DNA from: Symbiodinium natans
Lineage: Eukaryota > Sar > Dinophyceae > Suessiales > Symbiodiniaceae
Assembly: GCA_905221605.1 (NCBI GenBank)
Contig: CAJNDS010002285.1
Location: 400,501-464,500 of the forward strand
Length of the DNA stretch: 64,000 bases
Direction: 5' to 3'
Shown here: positions 11,615 to 22,609 of the stretch, piece by piece
Layout of the letters: the number at the start of each line of letters is the position of its first letter
How positions within the stretch are numbered: the stretch's first letter is position 1
Position numbers and translations under genes: made by a program
The notes under the pieces: model-generated
Databases searched by the model: none
Told to the model about the DNA's origin: nothing
Seen by the model: only the letters and a program-made list of their open reading frames with translations

Positions 11615-13385
11615 GGGAGACCGACTGGAGGTCTACCACCTCCTCAAGAAGCAGAACAGGCGGAGCGTAGTGTTTCGGGTTTAGGGTTTAGGGTTTAGGG
11701 TTTAGGGTTTAGGGCTAGGGTTTAGGGTCTATAGGGCGTAGGGTTTAGGATTTAGGGTTTAGGGTGTAGAATGGGTTGGGCTGGCCACAAAGCCTGCGAA
11801 TCAAGAGCCGTGTTTTCGAGGTTTCTGGTGGTCTTGTAGATTTTGTTCAATCAGCTGTATACTGGAAGGAAATAAATGTACAACTTAACAGTGTAATAAG
11901 ATAGCAAGAATTGAGGACTTGTACATGTTGAACCGACTGAGAAAATGCAACGAGACAACCAACACTCAAACAAACGCGACAGGATTTTTGTTTAGTTCCG
12001 TACAAGTGGTGCCAACCGTGACCCGAGTCCAGACAGACCAGCGATAGAACTGGTACAAATTTTGGAAATATCAAATATCGTCTCTTCTGCTCTGGTCTGG
12101 TCATGGTTGGTACCAGCTGCAAACAACAAGAACGGTTTTTAGTGCTCCTGCCGATTTCTACTAGAGCCAAACCACCAAGACCCTGAAGCCTCAAAACCCC
12201 AAAGCCCAAAACCCGTAAATCCTAAACCCTAAACCCTCACCCAAACCCTAAATCCTAAATCCTAAGCCCTAAACCCTAAACCCTAAACCCCCTGCTGTCA
12301 GGCTGCGACTGGCCTTCGCATCGCCCTTAGCTGGCAGACCCGAAGCGCTAGCGGCCATCCGCCCTCGGCCAGGCGCGCTTTCGAGGGTTCAAGAATTTTG
12401 GGGGGTTTAGGGTTTATGGTTTGGTGTTTAGGCTTTAGGGCTTAGTGGTTCACTTACTGGTTCCTGTAAGAGCCAAAAACCCCAGCGAAACCCTTAACCC
12501 TAAACCGCCAACCCCTAAGCCCCCGAGAGCCCCCCTAAAGCCCCTAAACCCTTAACCCTGAAGCGTTTTCAGTCAACCCCGGGTCGAACCAGAAACGGCA
12601 AAAGCACACGCCCCAATTCTCTCTCAGCTGAGATGCGCATAAAGTTCGGCGCGAGACCCCCCCCTTCACAGGAGCACCGGAAAATCTGGTGATCCTATTC
12701 CGCCGGGCTACCTACCTGGTGGTCGTGCGCTATGAGCCGGTGGGGGGGGGGGAGGAGGTTAGCGGGGGGGTGGGGGTTAGGTTTGATGGGGGTTTGGGAC
12801 CTCGTTTGGGAATCTAAGGCGTTGGAGGGTTCTTGGGGGATTGGCTGGTTTAGTGGCTCAAGTGGGTTCGCCCTCGGATCTCAGCGCCCCTGTGGGGCCT
12901 GCAAGGGGTCGGATGGGCAAGGGCTGTGGAAGTTCCAGCAGAGTACACTGGGTTTAATCAAACCCGGACCTAAACCCTAACCCGAACTGAGCCCTGAACC
13001 GTGAACCCTCCATGCCTAGGACCCTAAAACCCTAAAAGACCACCTAAGCCAATTGGGCCTCTTGGCGGGGTTTATGGCTGAGCCTTAAACCCGAGTGCCC
13101 AAATTCAAACCCCCCCCCCTTTCTGCACCCCACAGCCCCAAACCCTGCAAGCATCATGAGCCACAAAACCTGCAAAACAAAACAAAAAAAACGCATCTTC
13201 CCTGAAACCTGATGAATCCTGAGGGATTTTGGAGCTTAGGCGGCAGCAGTCTGCCTGAAACCTTTACAGCTTACACCCCTCCCCCCTCCGGGTACAAGCC
13301 TTGCACATCCGCGGAGGCGCTTGGTACTCTCCAGACGTGTGGCCAGCACCTGCTGATCTCGGCTACCGCCGGGGCTCCGGCTGAG
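11615..13385 (+). CDS. Putative exon series, unidentified gene
   Basis: Exon-like blocks: 11,615-11,666 (after ACCAG, before GTAGTG; reads RLEVYHLLKKQNRRS), 12,302-12,386 (after GTCAG), 12,672-12,739 (after CACAG, before GTGGGG; reads NLVILFRRATYLVVVRYEP) and about 13,311-13,383. Each sits between CCCTAAA-type sequence upstream and TTTAGGG or G-rich sequence downstream. They could be 5' exons of the phosphoesterase gene that begins near 13.7 kb, or a separate gene. The hydrophobic strand in the third block is the most protein-like. No family is recognised. Confidence 0.35.
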
Positions 13386-13690
13386 GGTTTAGGGTTTATA
13401 GGGTTTAGGGTTGACCGGGTTTTAAGGTTTAGAGGGTTTATGGGGTTATGTTGCTTTTAGGGTTTTTGGGGTTGTTAGGGCTTTTCGGGTTGTTCAGGGG
13501 TTTTAGGGAATAGGGTATGGGGCGACTATGTGGAGGGGGCGGCGCGGCTTTGGGTTGGGGTGCTTTCAATGAGCAGGCTTTAAGGGTTTAGGGTGTAGGC
13601 TAGCGGGCATAGGGGAGGGGGGCGTAAGAGAGGTTTATGGTTTTATAGGGTTCGTAGGGAGAGCAAGGCTTAAGGCTGAATGTCATTCAG

Positions 13691-14148
13691 GTCCCTTGGC
13701 CCAATTCGGAGAAAGCAGGCGATCGGCATGCTGTGCTCCTGCGGTGCGTCTTGCTCAGGTGCTGTAGCCACGACCTTTGGGGGTTCGGGCGGTTAGAGGC
13801 TCTCTTTCACGGGCTGCTGGCCATGCCTCTCTTCTCGTGTCTCTGGGACCTATTTAGTGGCGGGAGTTCGACAGCCAAACCTGGTCCCCCAGTCAGCTAC
13901 CGCTTCGCGCAGTTGACGGATGTCCACATCGAGCCCTTCTACAACCCCGAGCGCGGGCACTTGAAGGGAGGCGTTTGCAGAGTTCCGGAGGCCTTTAACA
14001 AGTCCAGGTGCATCCCCTTCGAGGTGGAGCCCGAGGCGGATGCGTATCCGCTGGGCAGGCTGAACTGCGACCCTCCGGTGGCCTTGCTCAGGTCGATCCT
14101 TGAGCACATGGAGCGCGTGGCTCGCACAGACAAGCCGGACTTCGTGCT
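13691..14148 (+). CDS. Exon with first metal-binding motif
   Basis: It reads through TDVHIEPFYNPERG, the first D-x-H metal motif of metallophosphoesterases, and YPLGRLNCDPP, which matches the conserved Cys region of acid-sphingomyelinase relatives. A CAG precedes 13,691 and the frame is open from there; the first in-frame ATG is at 13,823. The end is set at GTGCT|GTTTC because joining to the next exon restores VLFTGD. The intron that follows is only 105 bases and has GTTT at both borders. Confidence 0.75.
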
Positions 14149-17100
14149 GTTTCTATCTCCCCCTTGGAAATTACTTTCTTAATTTTTGTTCATATACAAC
14201 CCAAGAGGATATTCAAAAATAGTATTTTTATGAAGGTTCTAAGGGGAGTATAGGTTTACCGGGGACATCCCCAGCCATCAGCTGTCGTGCCAGTTCCATC
14301 AAGCACGGACCATCGAGCTGGTCATCGAGATGATGGCGAAGGGCATCTTGGTGCCAACTGGCCGACGTTTTTGCGTGTTGCGGGGCCCCCATAGACTGAA
14401 CCCTGAAACCCATCAAACCCTAAACCCTAAATCCCAAACCCTAAGCCCTAAACTGTAAGCAGCTGACTTTGTTTGAAATCGGCGCCAAGGAGTGAAGTCT
14501 GTGGCACCACAGCTCTATCCTGTCATGGGCAACAACGACTACTTCCCGAACTACAATGCTGCCAGGCTGTCATAATTTTGATAGTCGGGTTTATGGGGGT
14601 TTGCGAGGTTTGCAGGGTTTGTGGGGGGTTTGCTGTTTAGGGACGAACTCTTGGGTTTAGGGTTTAGGATGTTGAGGATGCTGTGGAGGTTGTTGGTTGT
14701 GAGTTTTGGGTTTCGGTCTTTGTTTTGCTCGTCTGTGGAAGTGGAAGGGAACCCCAACGAACGAGTCACACAAGATTTTGAGCCTGAAGTTCGGACACCC
14801 CAAACCCAGGCCAAGTTGAGCAACAACCCTGGCCAATCTTCAGCCGAAAGGTTTAGGGGGGTTTGGGGTTTGGGGTTTAGGGTTTAGGGTGTAGGGTTTA
14901 GGGACACAGACAAGGTGTCTCTGGAGCCCAATAGCCCGTGGCAGCAGTTCGTGGCCTCCCTCTACGGGCGCGAGGGGGTGCTAAGTGGCGAGCACCTCGG
15001 GCCAGTAAGGAAGTGGCCAATTTTTGAAATAGGTTTTGGGTTTAGGGTTTAGGGTTTGGGGTTTAGGGTTTTTTAGGGCTTAGGGTTTGGGGTTTAGGGT
15101 TTGGGGTTGAGTGGCGTGAAGACATCACAAAGAAGCAAATGTAGTTGTAAGCCGAAAGCCAACATGCATCTGGTGGCATTTTCAAGTTCAGTGCCCCAGC
15201 AGTTGAGTCCAGAATCCCAACTGAGCGACGAACCTCACGAACCCAGCAAGTTGCTGTTGAAACTCAAACGTCATCTTGTGCTGGGGCTATTGCGTGGTAG
15301 TCTATGATATAAAGAAAGCCCCTTCTGAGGCTTCTGCACAGGGAAGAGAGTCTTCTACTGGCTCCTATGTACAAGGGCCTTGAGGGTCTCCACCTGCCTT
15401 GCAAAGGCAAAGGTCCCCCATATGTTCTTCCGGAAACCTAGCGCCGAATCTCCCAAGCAAACCTCTAAGAGGTACCCCGAATGTTGGGCCGAGGCAGCTG
15501 ACGTCCTTCGCCCGAGGCGGCTACTATTCCGCCACGCCACGGGATGGTCTGAAGCTCATTGTCCTGAACACCGTGGTCTGGAGCCAGAAGCTTGGCTGGG
15601 ATGAAGGAAGGGGACGATAGGTACGGTTGGGATTCAGGGGGCCACGATGGGGGGTTCAAGGCATGAAGGCCATAAGGCCCTAAGACCCTAAGACCCTGAG
15701 GCCCTGAGGCCCTACGGCCCTAAGACCCTGAGGCCCTAAGGCTCTAAGGCCTTAAACCCTTAAATCGAAACCCGAAACCCCAAACCCTAAACCTTCGCAG
15801 GAAGGTCCTGGATTGGAATGGTGCCCCGAAGAAGCACGTGAAGCATCATCCCGACATCTCAGAGGCTGGATCGTCAACTCCGAAAGGCCCTTAATCCCTA
15901 AACCCTAAGCCCTAAACCCTAAACCCTAAACCCCAAGCCCTAAACCCTAATCCCTACACCCTGAACCTAAACCCCTACAAAACCATGATTGTACACCCTG
16001 TTTTGTTTGGTTTTCTGACGAGCGAACTGGAAACCTAACCCCTACTTGTAGCCTAAACCCTAAACCCCAAACCCTGAGGCAGGACTCTACAGGGGCGCGG
16101 ATGCCCCTATGCCCGGCGCCGATTCCAGCGCTTGGGTCTGGGACCAGGACGTGGCGAGCAAGAAGTGCCTGTGCTGTGGTTTAGGGTTTAGGGTTCAGGG
16201 TTTAGGGTTCAGGGTTTAGGGTTTAGGGTTTAGGGTCTGGGGTTGCTGTGAAATGCTCCTTACTCAAACTGTCGCACATCAAGAGATTTTTTCTTGAGCC
16301 CTGAAAGGTGTTACCAAAATTATCAGGAAGAATCAGGAAGCCATTGCAGATTGAGTGTTTAGGGTTTAGGGTTTACGGCTTAGGGTTTAGGGTTTACAGC
16401 TTAGGGTTTGTGGGTGAGGGTTCGTGGTGCGAGTTTGGATCACTCGAAGGCTCTTCGTCGACTGCGACGCTCGTCCCGCCGACCCCTACGGGCAGCTCAA
16501 GTGGGCCCGCAAGGACCCCAATGCCCAAGGTTTAGGGGTTAGGCTTTAGGGTAATTAATCCTAAACCCTAAACCCTAAACCCTAAACCCTAAACCCTAAA
16601 CCCTAAACCCTAAACCCTAAACCCTAAACCCTAAACCCTAGAACCCTCAATCCCCCAGTTAGTTTCCGTGGAGTTTGGGCTCCAGGGTCTCCTGTGACAA
16701 ACGAGGCGGGTTCTTTCCGTTCTGGGCGTTGTGTAAGCCTTATGTCTCACGAAAATCACAGGTTCCAAACACCGGAATGACCACACAACATCCCTCCGAA
16801 AACAAATCAATAATACCCCCGCAGCGTGGCTTTTCGCAAGGATTTTCCCTTAAAGCCTTAAATCCTCAAAGGGCGAAGGGTTCAGGTCCAGAGGAGGTTG
16901 ATCTGGTTCTAAGGCCAGGGATACGGAAGCAGCAACAAAAGGCACACAGACGCACACACGCCCGCAAGAAGTAGGGGCATGTCGCTTCAAATTACAAAGG
17001 AATACAGGTGAGATTGAGTTCTTCCCAGACACAGAGGAATTTGAGGTGTCTTAAAAAGGAATTTCTCATCAGCATACTATAGAGGAAATACAGGTTCCTT

Positions 17101-20100
17101 CTCAAGAATAGAGGCACTTACGATTTTCCAAGAGGAAGCCTTAGCCTAAATAATCTGACGGGCACACCGCGCGCCCTAGCTCAACTCCCAAACCCTAATC
17201 CCGAAACCCGAAACCCTAAGCCCTAAGCCCTAAGCCCTAAGCCCTAAGCCCTAAGCCCTAAGCCCTAAGCCCCAAGCCCCAAGCCCCAACCCTTATGCCC
17301 TGTGCCCTATAAACCCTGAACCCTAAACATCCCTCAGCCTAAGTTCGCTCCAAATGCCACAAGCCAAAGCTTCGGAACCCAGCCCCCTAAACCCTGAGCC
17401 CTGTAACCCGGTAAGCCCGAAACCGAAACCCCTACCCTCGCCCTAAGCCCTACACCCCAAACCCTAAACCCTAAACCCTCAACCCTAAACCCTAAACCCT
17501 AAACCCTTGGATCCATTCCGGGGCGTGCTGAACCATGCCAGGAGCTGCACCACGCTCGCAGCGCCGGCCAGCGCGTCATTGTGGCCGGGCACGTGCCGCC
17601 GGGCAACAAGGCGGGATGGCAGGTTTAAGGTTTAGGGTTTAGGGTTTAGGATTTAGGGTTTAGGGTTAGGGTTTAGATGTTTTCATGAGGCTTAGGGTGT
17701 TAGGGTTTGTGGTCGCAGGGTGGTAGGGTTTATGGTTACTTTGGGGCTTTTTGTTTCAAGTAGTGGCTTTGGAAGTTTGTGGGGGCGAAAGGTCTTGCCG
17801 AAGAGCGTTCGTTCAATGTCAAGGGAAACCCTAAACCCCAAACCCGAGGCCCCAAACCCTAAACCCTAAATCCGCAACCCCAAGCGCTGCCAGCGCTGCT
17901 GCCTGAAAGCTGTCAGCGGCTGCCAAGGTTGGGAGCAACAACTTCTGCCCGCGGCACTTGAATGACTTCAGAAGCCTCGTGCAGGACTTTGCGGACATCA
18001 TTGAGGCACCACACACCAATGTACCCTAAGCCCTAAACCCTAAACCCTAAACCCTACACCCTAAACCCTAAACGCGAATCCCTAAACCCTAAACGCTAAT
18101 CCCTAAACCCGAAACCCTAAGCCCTAGACCCAGTACCCTTGATGGTGTCTGCGTAGTTTCAGTCTTTTCGGGCTTCCCTGAACTCTAAGCCTAACCTTCC
18201 CGGTCGAAACCACCGACAACGTGACACCCCAAGTCTCCTGAAGCTTCAAGGCCTCTTTCTCTACTCACCTTCAACTTTTTGAAGGGTTCTTTTGCAGATT
18301 GTAAGTCCATTGTGTTTGATCGTGTGGGGGGGGGGGGGGGGTTGCAGCCCTATACCCTAAACCCGAAACCTTTGGTGCGGCTGGTGCGCAGGTGCAGCTC
18401 TATGGCGATCATTCCAACGACGAGTTCCGCATGGCGCCTCAGATGAGTGAGTAGGGTCCAGGTTGGGCTGTTAAGTGCTTGGGGTTTAGTTTAGGGTGTG
18501 TAGGGCTTAGGGTTTAGGGCAAAGGGTTTCCCAGCATGTGGGCGATTCGGTGTAGATTCGTGAGGTGTGGGACGATGGCCCGCGCCCCCGCGCTGTGTCC
18601 TCGGTGTTGGTGAGTGCAGGCAGCGAGCTGCCAGCGTATGCACGAAGCGCTGATCCCCTTCAGCCCTTCAACCCGAAGACCCTAACGCCATGAGCCTTGA
18701 ACCCTTAACCTGAACTCTGATGTTTTCGGATCTAGTGTCCATCTGTTTCGAGCCGAAGGCTTCTGAAGTGAAAAACTAAACAGTTTTCATGAACTGAAAC
18801 CCTTACACCCCTCCTCCCCGAACGCGTCAACCGAAACACTTAAACGTTTAAATCTCTTGAACCCTCGAAACCATCAAAACCCACCCAAAACCCTCGAAAC
18901 CCTCAAGCACCTCCGAAACACGCAAAGAATAGCCAAACCTCCCAAACCCTTCCAACCCGCACACCCAAGAATTTTTCCCCTCCTCGCGCGCCATTCGGTG
19001 ACGTCAGCCATCTCCTGTGCACGCAGGCGTCACGCCTCGCAAGCACTGCAACCCTTCATGGAGGACCTTGTGGTGGTTTTGGGTTTAGGGACAAAGGGTC
19101 AGGGATGAGCAGTGCTTTGAATTTCAGGGTTTTCGGTTTTTGCGGGCTTCGCGTTTAGGCATGAACATCTAGGGTTGTGAGGCCCGAAGAACTTGAGAGG
19201 TTCAGGGTGCAGGCAGTTACCTGTTCCAGGCGCGCTTGCAGCCTTCCAAGCCACCAGGTTCTATGGATTGCGAAAGCAAGTCCGACAACACCTAGACCCT
19301 GAGGTTCTAGACACATATAGTCATTGCCGAAAAGCCGGCCCTAAACCCTGACAGGCTTCAGGGGGCAGGCGCTTGAAGACCTCCTAGGGTTTAGGGTTGG
19401 TGGTTTGGGGCTTTTAGAGTTGAGGGTTGGAAGAGTTTGCGCAGGTTTGTTGTTTTGCTTGTTATCGAAAACACCGGCCTCTCAGCCCTTGGCGAGTCAT
19501 CTAAAAATTTGTTGGGCAGTTTGTTTTGTTCTTTTCTTTTTCCTTTCCTTCTCTTCTTCTTTTTCCTCTTCCTCTTCCTCTTCCTCTTCCTCTTCCTCTT
19601 CTTCTTCTTCTCAAAGGGGGGGGGGTAGGAGATTCTGAACAAGCCTTTGTGTCTTTGTTTTCAGAGCCCTTTGCAACAACATCTGTGTGGAATGTGCCGC
19701 GCGCCTGCGTGAGGCGTTTTGGAAGGGGTCCTTTGGGATTCTACATGCGCTCGCGGGTTTGGGGTTCAGGGTGTGACGACATGCGATTCCTATTGGCCGT
19801 TTAGGGTTTTTAGCCCTCATTCTTCTCATGATTCCCTTCTGGCGACATCAACGGCTACTACACTACCCCGAGCCTGCCCTTGTTCATGGCACATCTCGTC
19901 TGCCCCTTAAAAACCCCAACCCCCAAATGATACGAAGTCCAAACCTGACATCCAACTCCTAAACCCTAAACCCCAAACCCTAAAATCCCTAAACCCTAAA
20001 TGCCGTTTGCGGGAGGATGTTCGAGGTGTCCGAAGATCATCAGGTCTCCGACTTCTCGCAGTATTTCCTCCGGCTGGCAGATGCTCGGCTCGGACTTAGC

Positions 20101-20639
20101 GGTGCTTATATCCCGGGGAGTGCCATCGCAAACCCTACACCCGGCCCTGCACCCTAAACCCGATACACCCTAAACCCTAAACCCTTAACCCGAAACCCTA
20201 AACCCTTCAAACCTTTGAACCCCTAAACCCAGGACACCGACATCGAGCTGAACATGGACCGCCGTTGGAAGAAGCTGCACCGCCTGGGCCGGGACGAGGA
20301 GGTCTCCTGGAAGTTCTGGCAGAAGCAGAACCCTGGCCAGGGTTTAGGGTTTAGGGTTTAGGGTTTAGGGTTTAGGGTTTAGGGTTTAGGGTTTCCTAAA
20401 CCTATAGTTCCTGAAGTCCCTAATGTCCCTAAACTCGCCAAACTCGCTAAGCTCCCCAAACTGCGTAAACCCTAAACCCTAAACCCTAAACCCTAAACCC
20501 TAAACCCTAAACCCTAAACCCTAAACCCAGGTACTCGTTCCGTGAGCAATATGGTGTCGGGTTGGACCCGGAGGAGCTCGAGGAGCGACATCTCGAAGCT
20601 CCAGGGTGTAGGGTTTAGGGTTTAGGCGTGGGGTGGGGT

Positions 20640-20674
<35 letters not shown>

Positions 20675-22270
20675 GGGGGGGGGCAGTTAGGGTTGAGGCG
20701 TTGAGGTTTGGGGACAATTAGGGTTTGGGGTTTAGGGGCTTAGTAGGCTTTACTTGGTCGGGTTTAGGGTTTAGGGTTCAGGGCTCGAACCCCATCTTCC
20801 GGAATACAGAAACCATCCGGGATGCCCCCTATGCTGAACCCTTGTAACCCCAAACTAACAAAGCCTCAACCCCCCAGTATCCTGACAGGGCGGCGGGCTT
20901 ATTTTGCGTGACCGAACACAACGCTGAAGCCCCGACCCGTGTACCCTGAACCCCTAGCCTATACACATGTCAAGCCGGATTGGGGTTGCGGGTAAATCTC
21001 GTCCTTGGACCGGGCCGCAGAGCATGCATGTCCAACAGGACTCTGGTAAATCTCTTATTATTGCTTGGTGGGAGCTCGCACTTTGGGCAGAAACATATGG
21101 CTATCCAACCCCTACACCCGAGCATCCCGCAACGCCCCAACCCTAAACCCTAAAAAAGAAAACAATACACCCAACCCTAAACCTAAACCCTAATTCCTGA
21201 ACCCTAAACTTTATAAACCCTAGACCCTAACCCCAAACCCTAAACCCTCAAGCGGAGGAGCTCTGGAAGACTCTGCAGACAGATCCCAATCTCCTCCGCA
21301 CCTACGTTGGCCACATGTTCTCCCAGACGGTAGGCCTGGACTTTTAGGGTTTAGGGTCTGGCTGGAGTTTTTTAGGTTCAGGGTTGGCGTTGAAGGGGTT
21401 TCGGTTTTTGGGTTTTGTTTGGGGGTTTTCGGGGGCTGAAGAATGGAGATGTCTACGGGTGCACAAAGCACACCGACCTCTCTATTTGCCCCCCAAAGAT
21501 AGCAGGCCTAAACCCTAAACCCTTAACATGCCAGTACGCACCAAGGGTCGTGTGGGCCAGTGTGGGCTGAAAGACACAGGAGATAGGTCTTCGCTACTCA
21601 GGGGGGCATGGTTTTCGTGACATGTCAGCATCCTGCACCCGAAAAGCCCTCCTCAGATTCCCAAGAGCCTGCCTGAATTCCTCTGCCTTCAAAGACAGAT
21701 GATCTCTACCAATAATCTCCTACAGCCCCGGCAGGTACCCCTTTGGCCTAATACTCCCCGTTTACGCCCCAGACCAAGTGTGGGGGACCCAGAGGCTCTT
21801 ACGACTACTTCGACTACATCTGCGACATGCGCTACCTTGATGCCTCGGAGAACGACGCGTGCTCCGCGCTGGGGGCGCTGTTGGAGCCAAAGGAGCGCCA
21901 GGAGTTCGCCCAGCCGCTGGCGCTGCTGGAGCCGCCGTCCTTTGGCCCCCGTGAATAGCCCTACTATGCCCTACTCATTATAGGCCGTAAATTTCTAGAG
22001 TTAGACGATGTAAAGAAATTTTGAAAAAAATGAGATCTATTTTCAGGCGGACGTTCTCTAGAGGAGATTTAAAACAAGTCTTGACTACGAGTAGCACGAA
22101 AGCCTCTTCCGGCCAGGTCGCAAGCCCAAGCAGCGCGTGCAGAGATGGGCAACCTCCCCGCCGCCTTGGGAGCAAGCCTGGCGCTCAACGCGCTGCTGGC
22201 CGTTGCTTTCCTGTGGATGGCCCGCAGAAGGCGCTGGTCAGAGCCCGCCTCTTATGTGGCCCTGCCATAA
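13691..22270 (+). CDS. Acid sphingomyelinase-like metallophosphoesterase, about 18 exons
   Basis: The motifs of the ASM/endopolyphosphatase branch of calcineurin-like phosphoesterases appear in order in separate exons: FAQLTDVHIEPFY (13,691-14,148), TGDIPSHQ (14,254-14,366), GNNDYFPNYN (14,490-about 14,562), SPWQQFVASLYG (about 14,915-15,004), GGYYSATP..LIVLNTVVW (15,498-about 15,606), DPYGQLKW (about 16,450-16,513), AGHVPPGNKAGW (17,542-17,622), FRSLVQDFADII (17,928-18,005), QLYGDHSNDEFR (18,392-18,451), RAVSSVLVSAGSELPAY (18,565-about 18,675), RMFEVSEDHQVSDFSQYF (about 20,014-20,079). C-terminal exons are 20,233-about 20,334, 20,531-about 20,604, 21,252-21,329 and 21,773-21,950; the last, 22,131-22,270, is a membrane helix with a short basic tail. 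Possible extra exons are 15,801-15,890 and 16,093-16,178. The enzyme class hydrolyses phosphodiesters using two metal ions; an extracellular or lumenal catalytic domain is inferred. Where GHTH is usual the sequence reads GDHS, so one metal ligand position is altered. The true start is uncertain: ATG 13,823, or an exon further upstream. Confidence 0.75.
14149..14253 (+). other. Short intron with GTTT at both borders
   Basis: A 105-base AT-rich insert between two exons of one motif-defined protein. It begins GTTTC and is followed by GTTTACC after TATAG. It has no telomere-like repeats, so not all introns of this gene are of the repeat type. Confidence 0.65.
14254..14366 (+). CDS. Exon with GD metal motif
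   Basis: It starts after TATAG and reads TGDIPSHQLSCQFHQ then TIELVIEMMAKG. GD is the second metal-binding motif. In this family the loop after it carries a His near the active site. Confidence 0.75.
14490..14562 (+). CDS. Exon with GNND catalytic motif
   Basis: It reads LYPVMGNNDYFPNYN, the GNH[DE]-type motif in its ASM-like context (GNND, where the usual His is Asn). The frame meets a stop at 14,571, so the donor must lie before that; GCCAG|GC is one candidate. Confidence 0.65.
15498..15606 (+). CDS. Exon with GGYYS and LNT strands
   Basis: After GAGGCAG it reads LTSFARGGYYSATPRDG and then LIVLNTVVW. These two strands follow the GNxD motif in acid-sphingomyelinase-like enzymes. The 3' border is ambiguous: GAAGG occurs both here and at the next exon-like block at 15,801. 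Confidence 0.75.
16514..17541 (+). other. Large intron with inverted telomere-like ends (GA-AG)
   Basis: About 1 kb between DPYGQLKW and GHVPPG. Near the 5' end it carries TTTAGGG-type units, then a pure CCCTAAA tract (16,559-16,640), unique sequence, a CCCTAAG array (17,212-17,280) and CCCTAAA units (17,457-17,510), and ends GCCAG. AGGA occurs at both borders. Confidence 0.6.
17212..17284. repeat. CCCTAAG variant array
   Basis: About ten uninterrupted CCCTAAG units inside a CCCTAAA landscape, ending in CCCCAAG. It lies within a predicted intron. Confidence 0.85.
17542..17622 (+). CDS. Exon with GHVPPG motif
   Basis: It reads ELHHARSAGQRVIVAGHVPPG then NKAGWQ. GHxPPG is the signature third metal-binding block of ASM-like phosphoesterases. 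It is preceded by GCCAG and followed by GTTTAAGGTTTAGGG. Joining it in phase to the preceding exon requires a GA donor at 16,514 (CGCAAG|GACCCC), which gives the expected GQLKW..ELHHAR run. Confidence 0.8.
17623..17927 (+). other. Intron with TTTAGGG 5' end and CCCTAAA 3' part
   Basis: It begins GTTTAAGGTTTAGGG and carries CCCTAAA-type units in its 3' half before GCCAAG. The donor side reads GGCAGGTTT and the acceptor side CCAAGGTTG, so AGGTT is repeated at both borders. Splicing joins NKAGWQ to VGSNNFCPRH in phase 0. Confidence 0.65.
18325..18341. repeat. G homopolymer
   Basis: A run of about 17 G within a predicted intron of the phosphoesterase gene. Confidence 0.9.
18392..18451 (+). CDS. 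Exon with degenerate GHTH motif
   Basis: It reads VQLYGDHSNDEFRMAPQM, the position of the family's QxxGHTHxDEF block. The substitution GHTH to GDHS keeps one His. GTGAG stands at both intron borders (18,447 and 18,560), so the exact splice point cannot be told from sequence. Confidence 0.7.
19540..19628. repeat. TTCCTC microsatellite
   Basis: CTCTTCCTCTTCC repeated, then CTTCTT, then a G run. It lies within the long interval 18,676-20,013, which has no clear exon and is probably intronic. Confidence 0.85.
20335..20530 (+). other. Intron forming a telomere-repeat hairpin
   Basis: The cleanest example: about eight perfect TTTAGGG units at the 5' end, a spacer of about 70 bases, then about nine perfect CCCTAAA units ending CCCAG. 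As RNA the two arms are fully complementary for over 50 bases, placing donor and acceptor side by side. The flanking exons read WKFWQKQNP and YSFREQYGVGLDPEEL. The precise junction is ambiguous because CC[T/A]GG-like sequence is present at both borders. Confidence 0.65.
20635..20687. repeat. Long poly-G tract
   Basis: About 50 bases of nearly pure G, interrupted by a T or C, within a predicted intron. It could form G-quadruplexes and is prone to assembly error. Confidence 0.9.
22131..22270 (+). CDS. Terminal exon: membrane anchor and tail
   Basis: After CCCAAG the frame reads MGNLPAALGASLALNALLAV, continues through a hydrophobic helix to the basic stretch MARRRRW, and ends YVALP at TAA 22,268-22,270. 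Joining CC|GTGAAT at 21,950 to CA at 22,131 keeps phase and avoids the TAG at 21,956. It predicts a type-I-like anchor holding the enzyme at a membrane. Confidence 0.65.
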
Positions 22271-22609
22271 GGGTGCAGGGCTTCACCCGGAGAGCCCCAT
22301 ACCCCTGGTTCAGGTATATACCTTAAATCATCAAGGGATCCTTAATGAGGATTTATAATTCGTGCCTAAGGGATCTCGGGATCTTTGGGCAAGAGGTTGG
22401 CTCAAGTTCCAAGCTGTTCCAGGTTTCAGGATGCGAACCCGCACGTGTATGAAGAAAGATCGGGCGCAAAGGACGACAAAGGTCGAAGCCGGCTGCTGGT
22501 GTGCCAATACACCCTATAAGCCCTATAAACCCTATAAGCCCTTTAAGCCCTATAAACCCTAAACCCCTATTCCCTGATCCCCCAAGCCTCCATCTTTCAC
22601 AAGAGCCCC

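Noticed and set aside
15801-15890. Firm exon of the phosphoesterase
   Set aside because: Flanked by CGCAG and open in two frames, but neither reading matches the family; kept only as a possible insertion exon.
19391-19642. Lys/Arg-rich or Phe/Leu/Ser-rich frames
   Set aside because: Both strands of the TTCCTC microsatellite.
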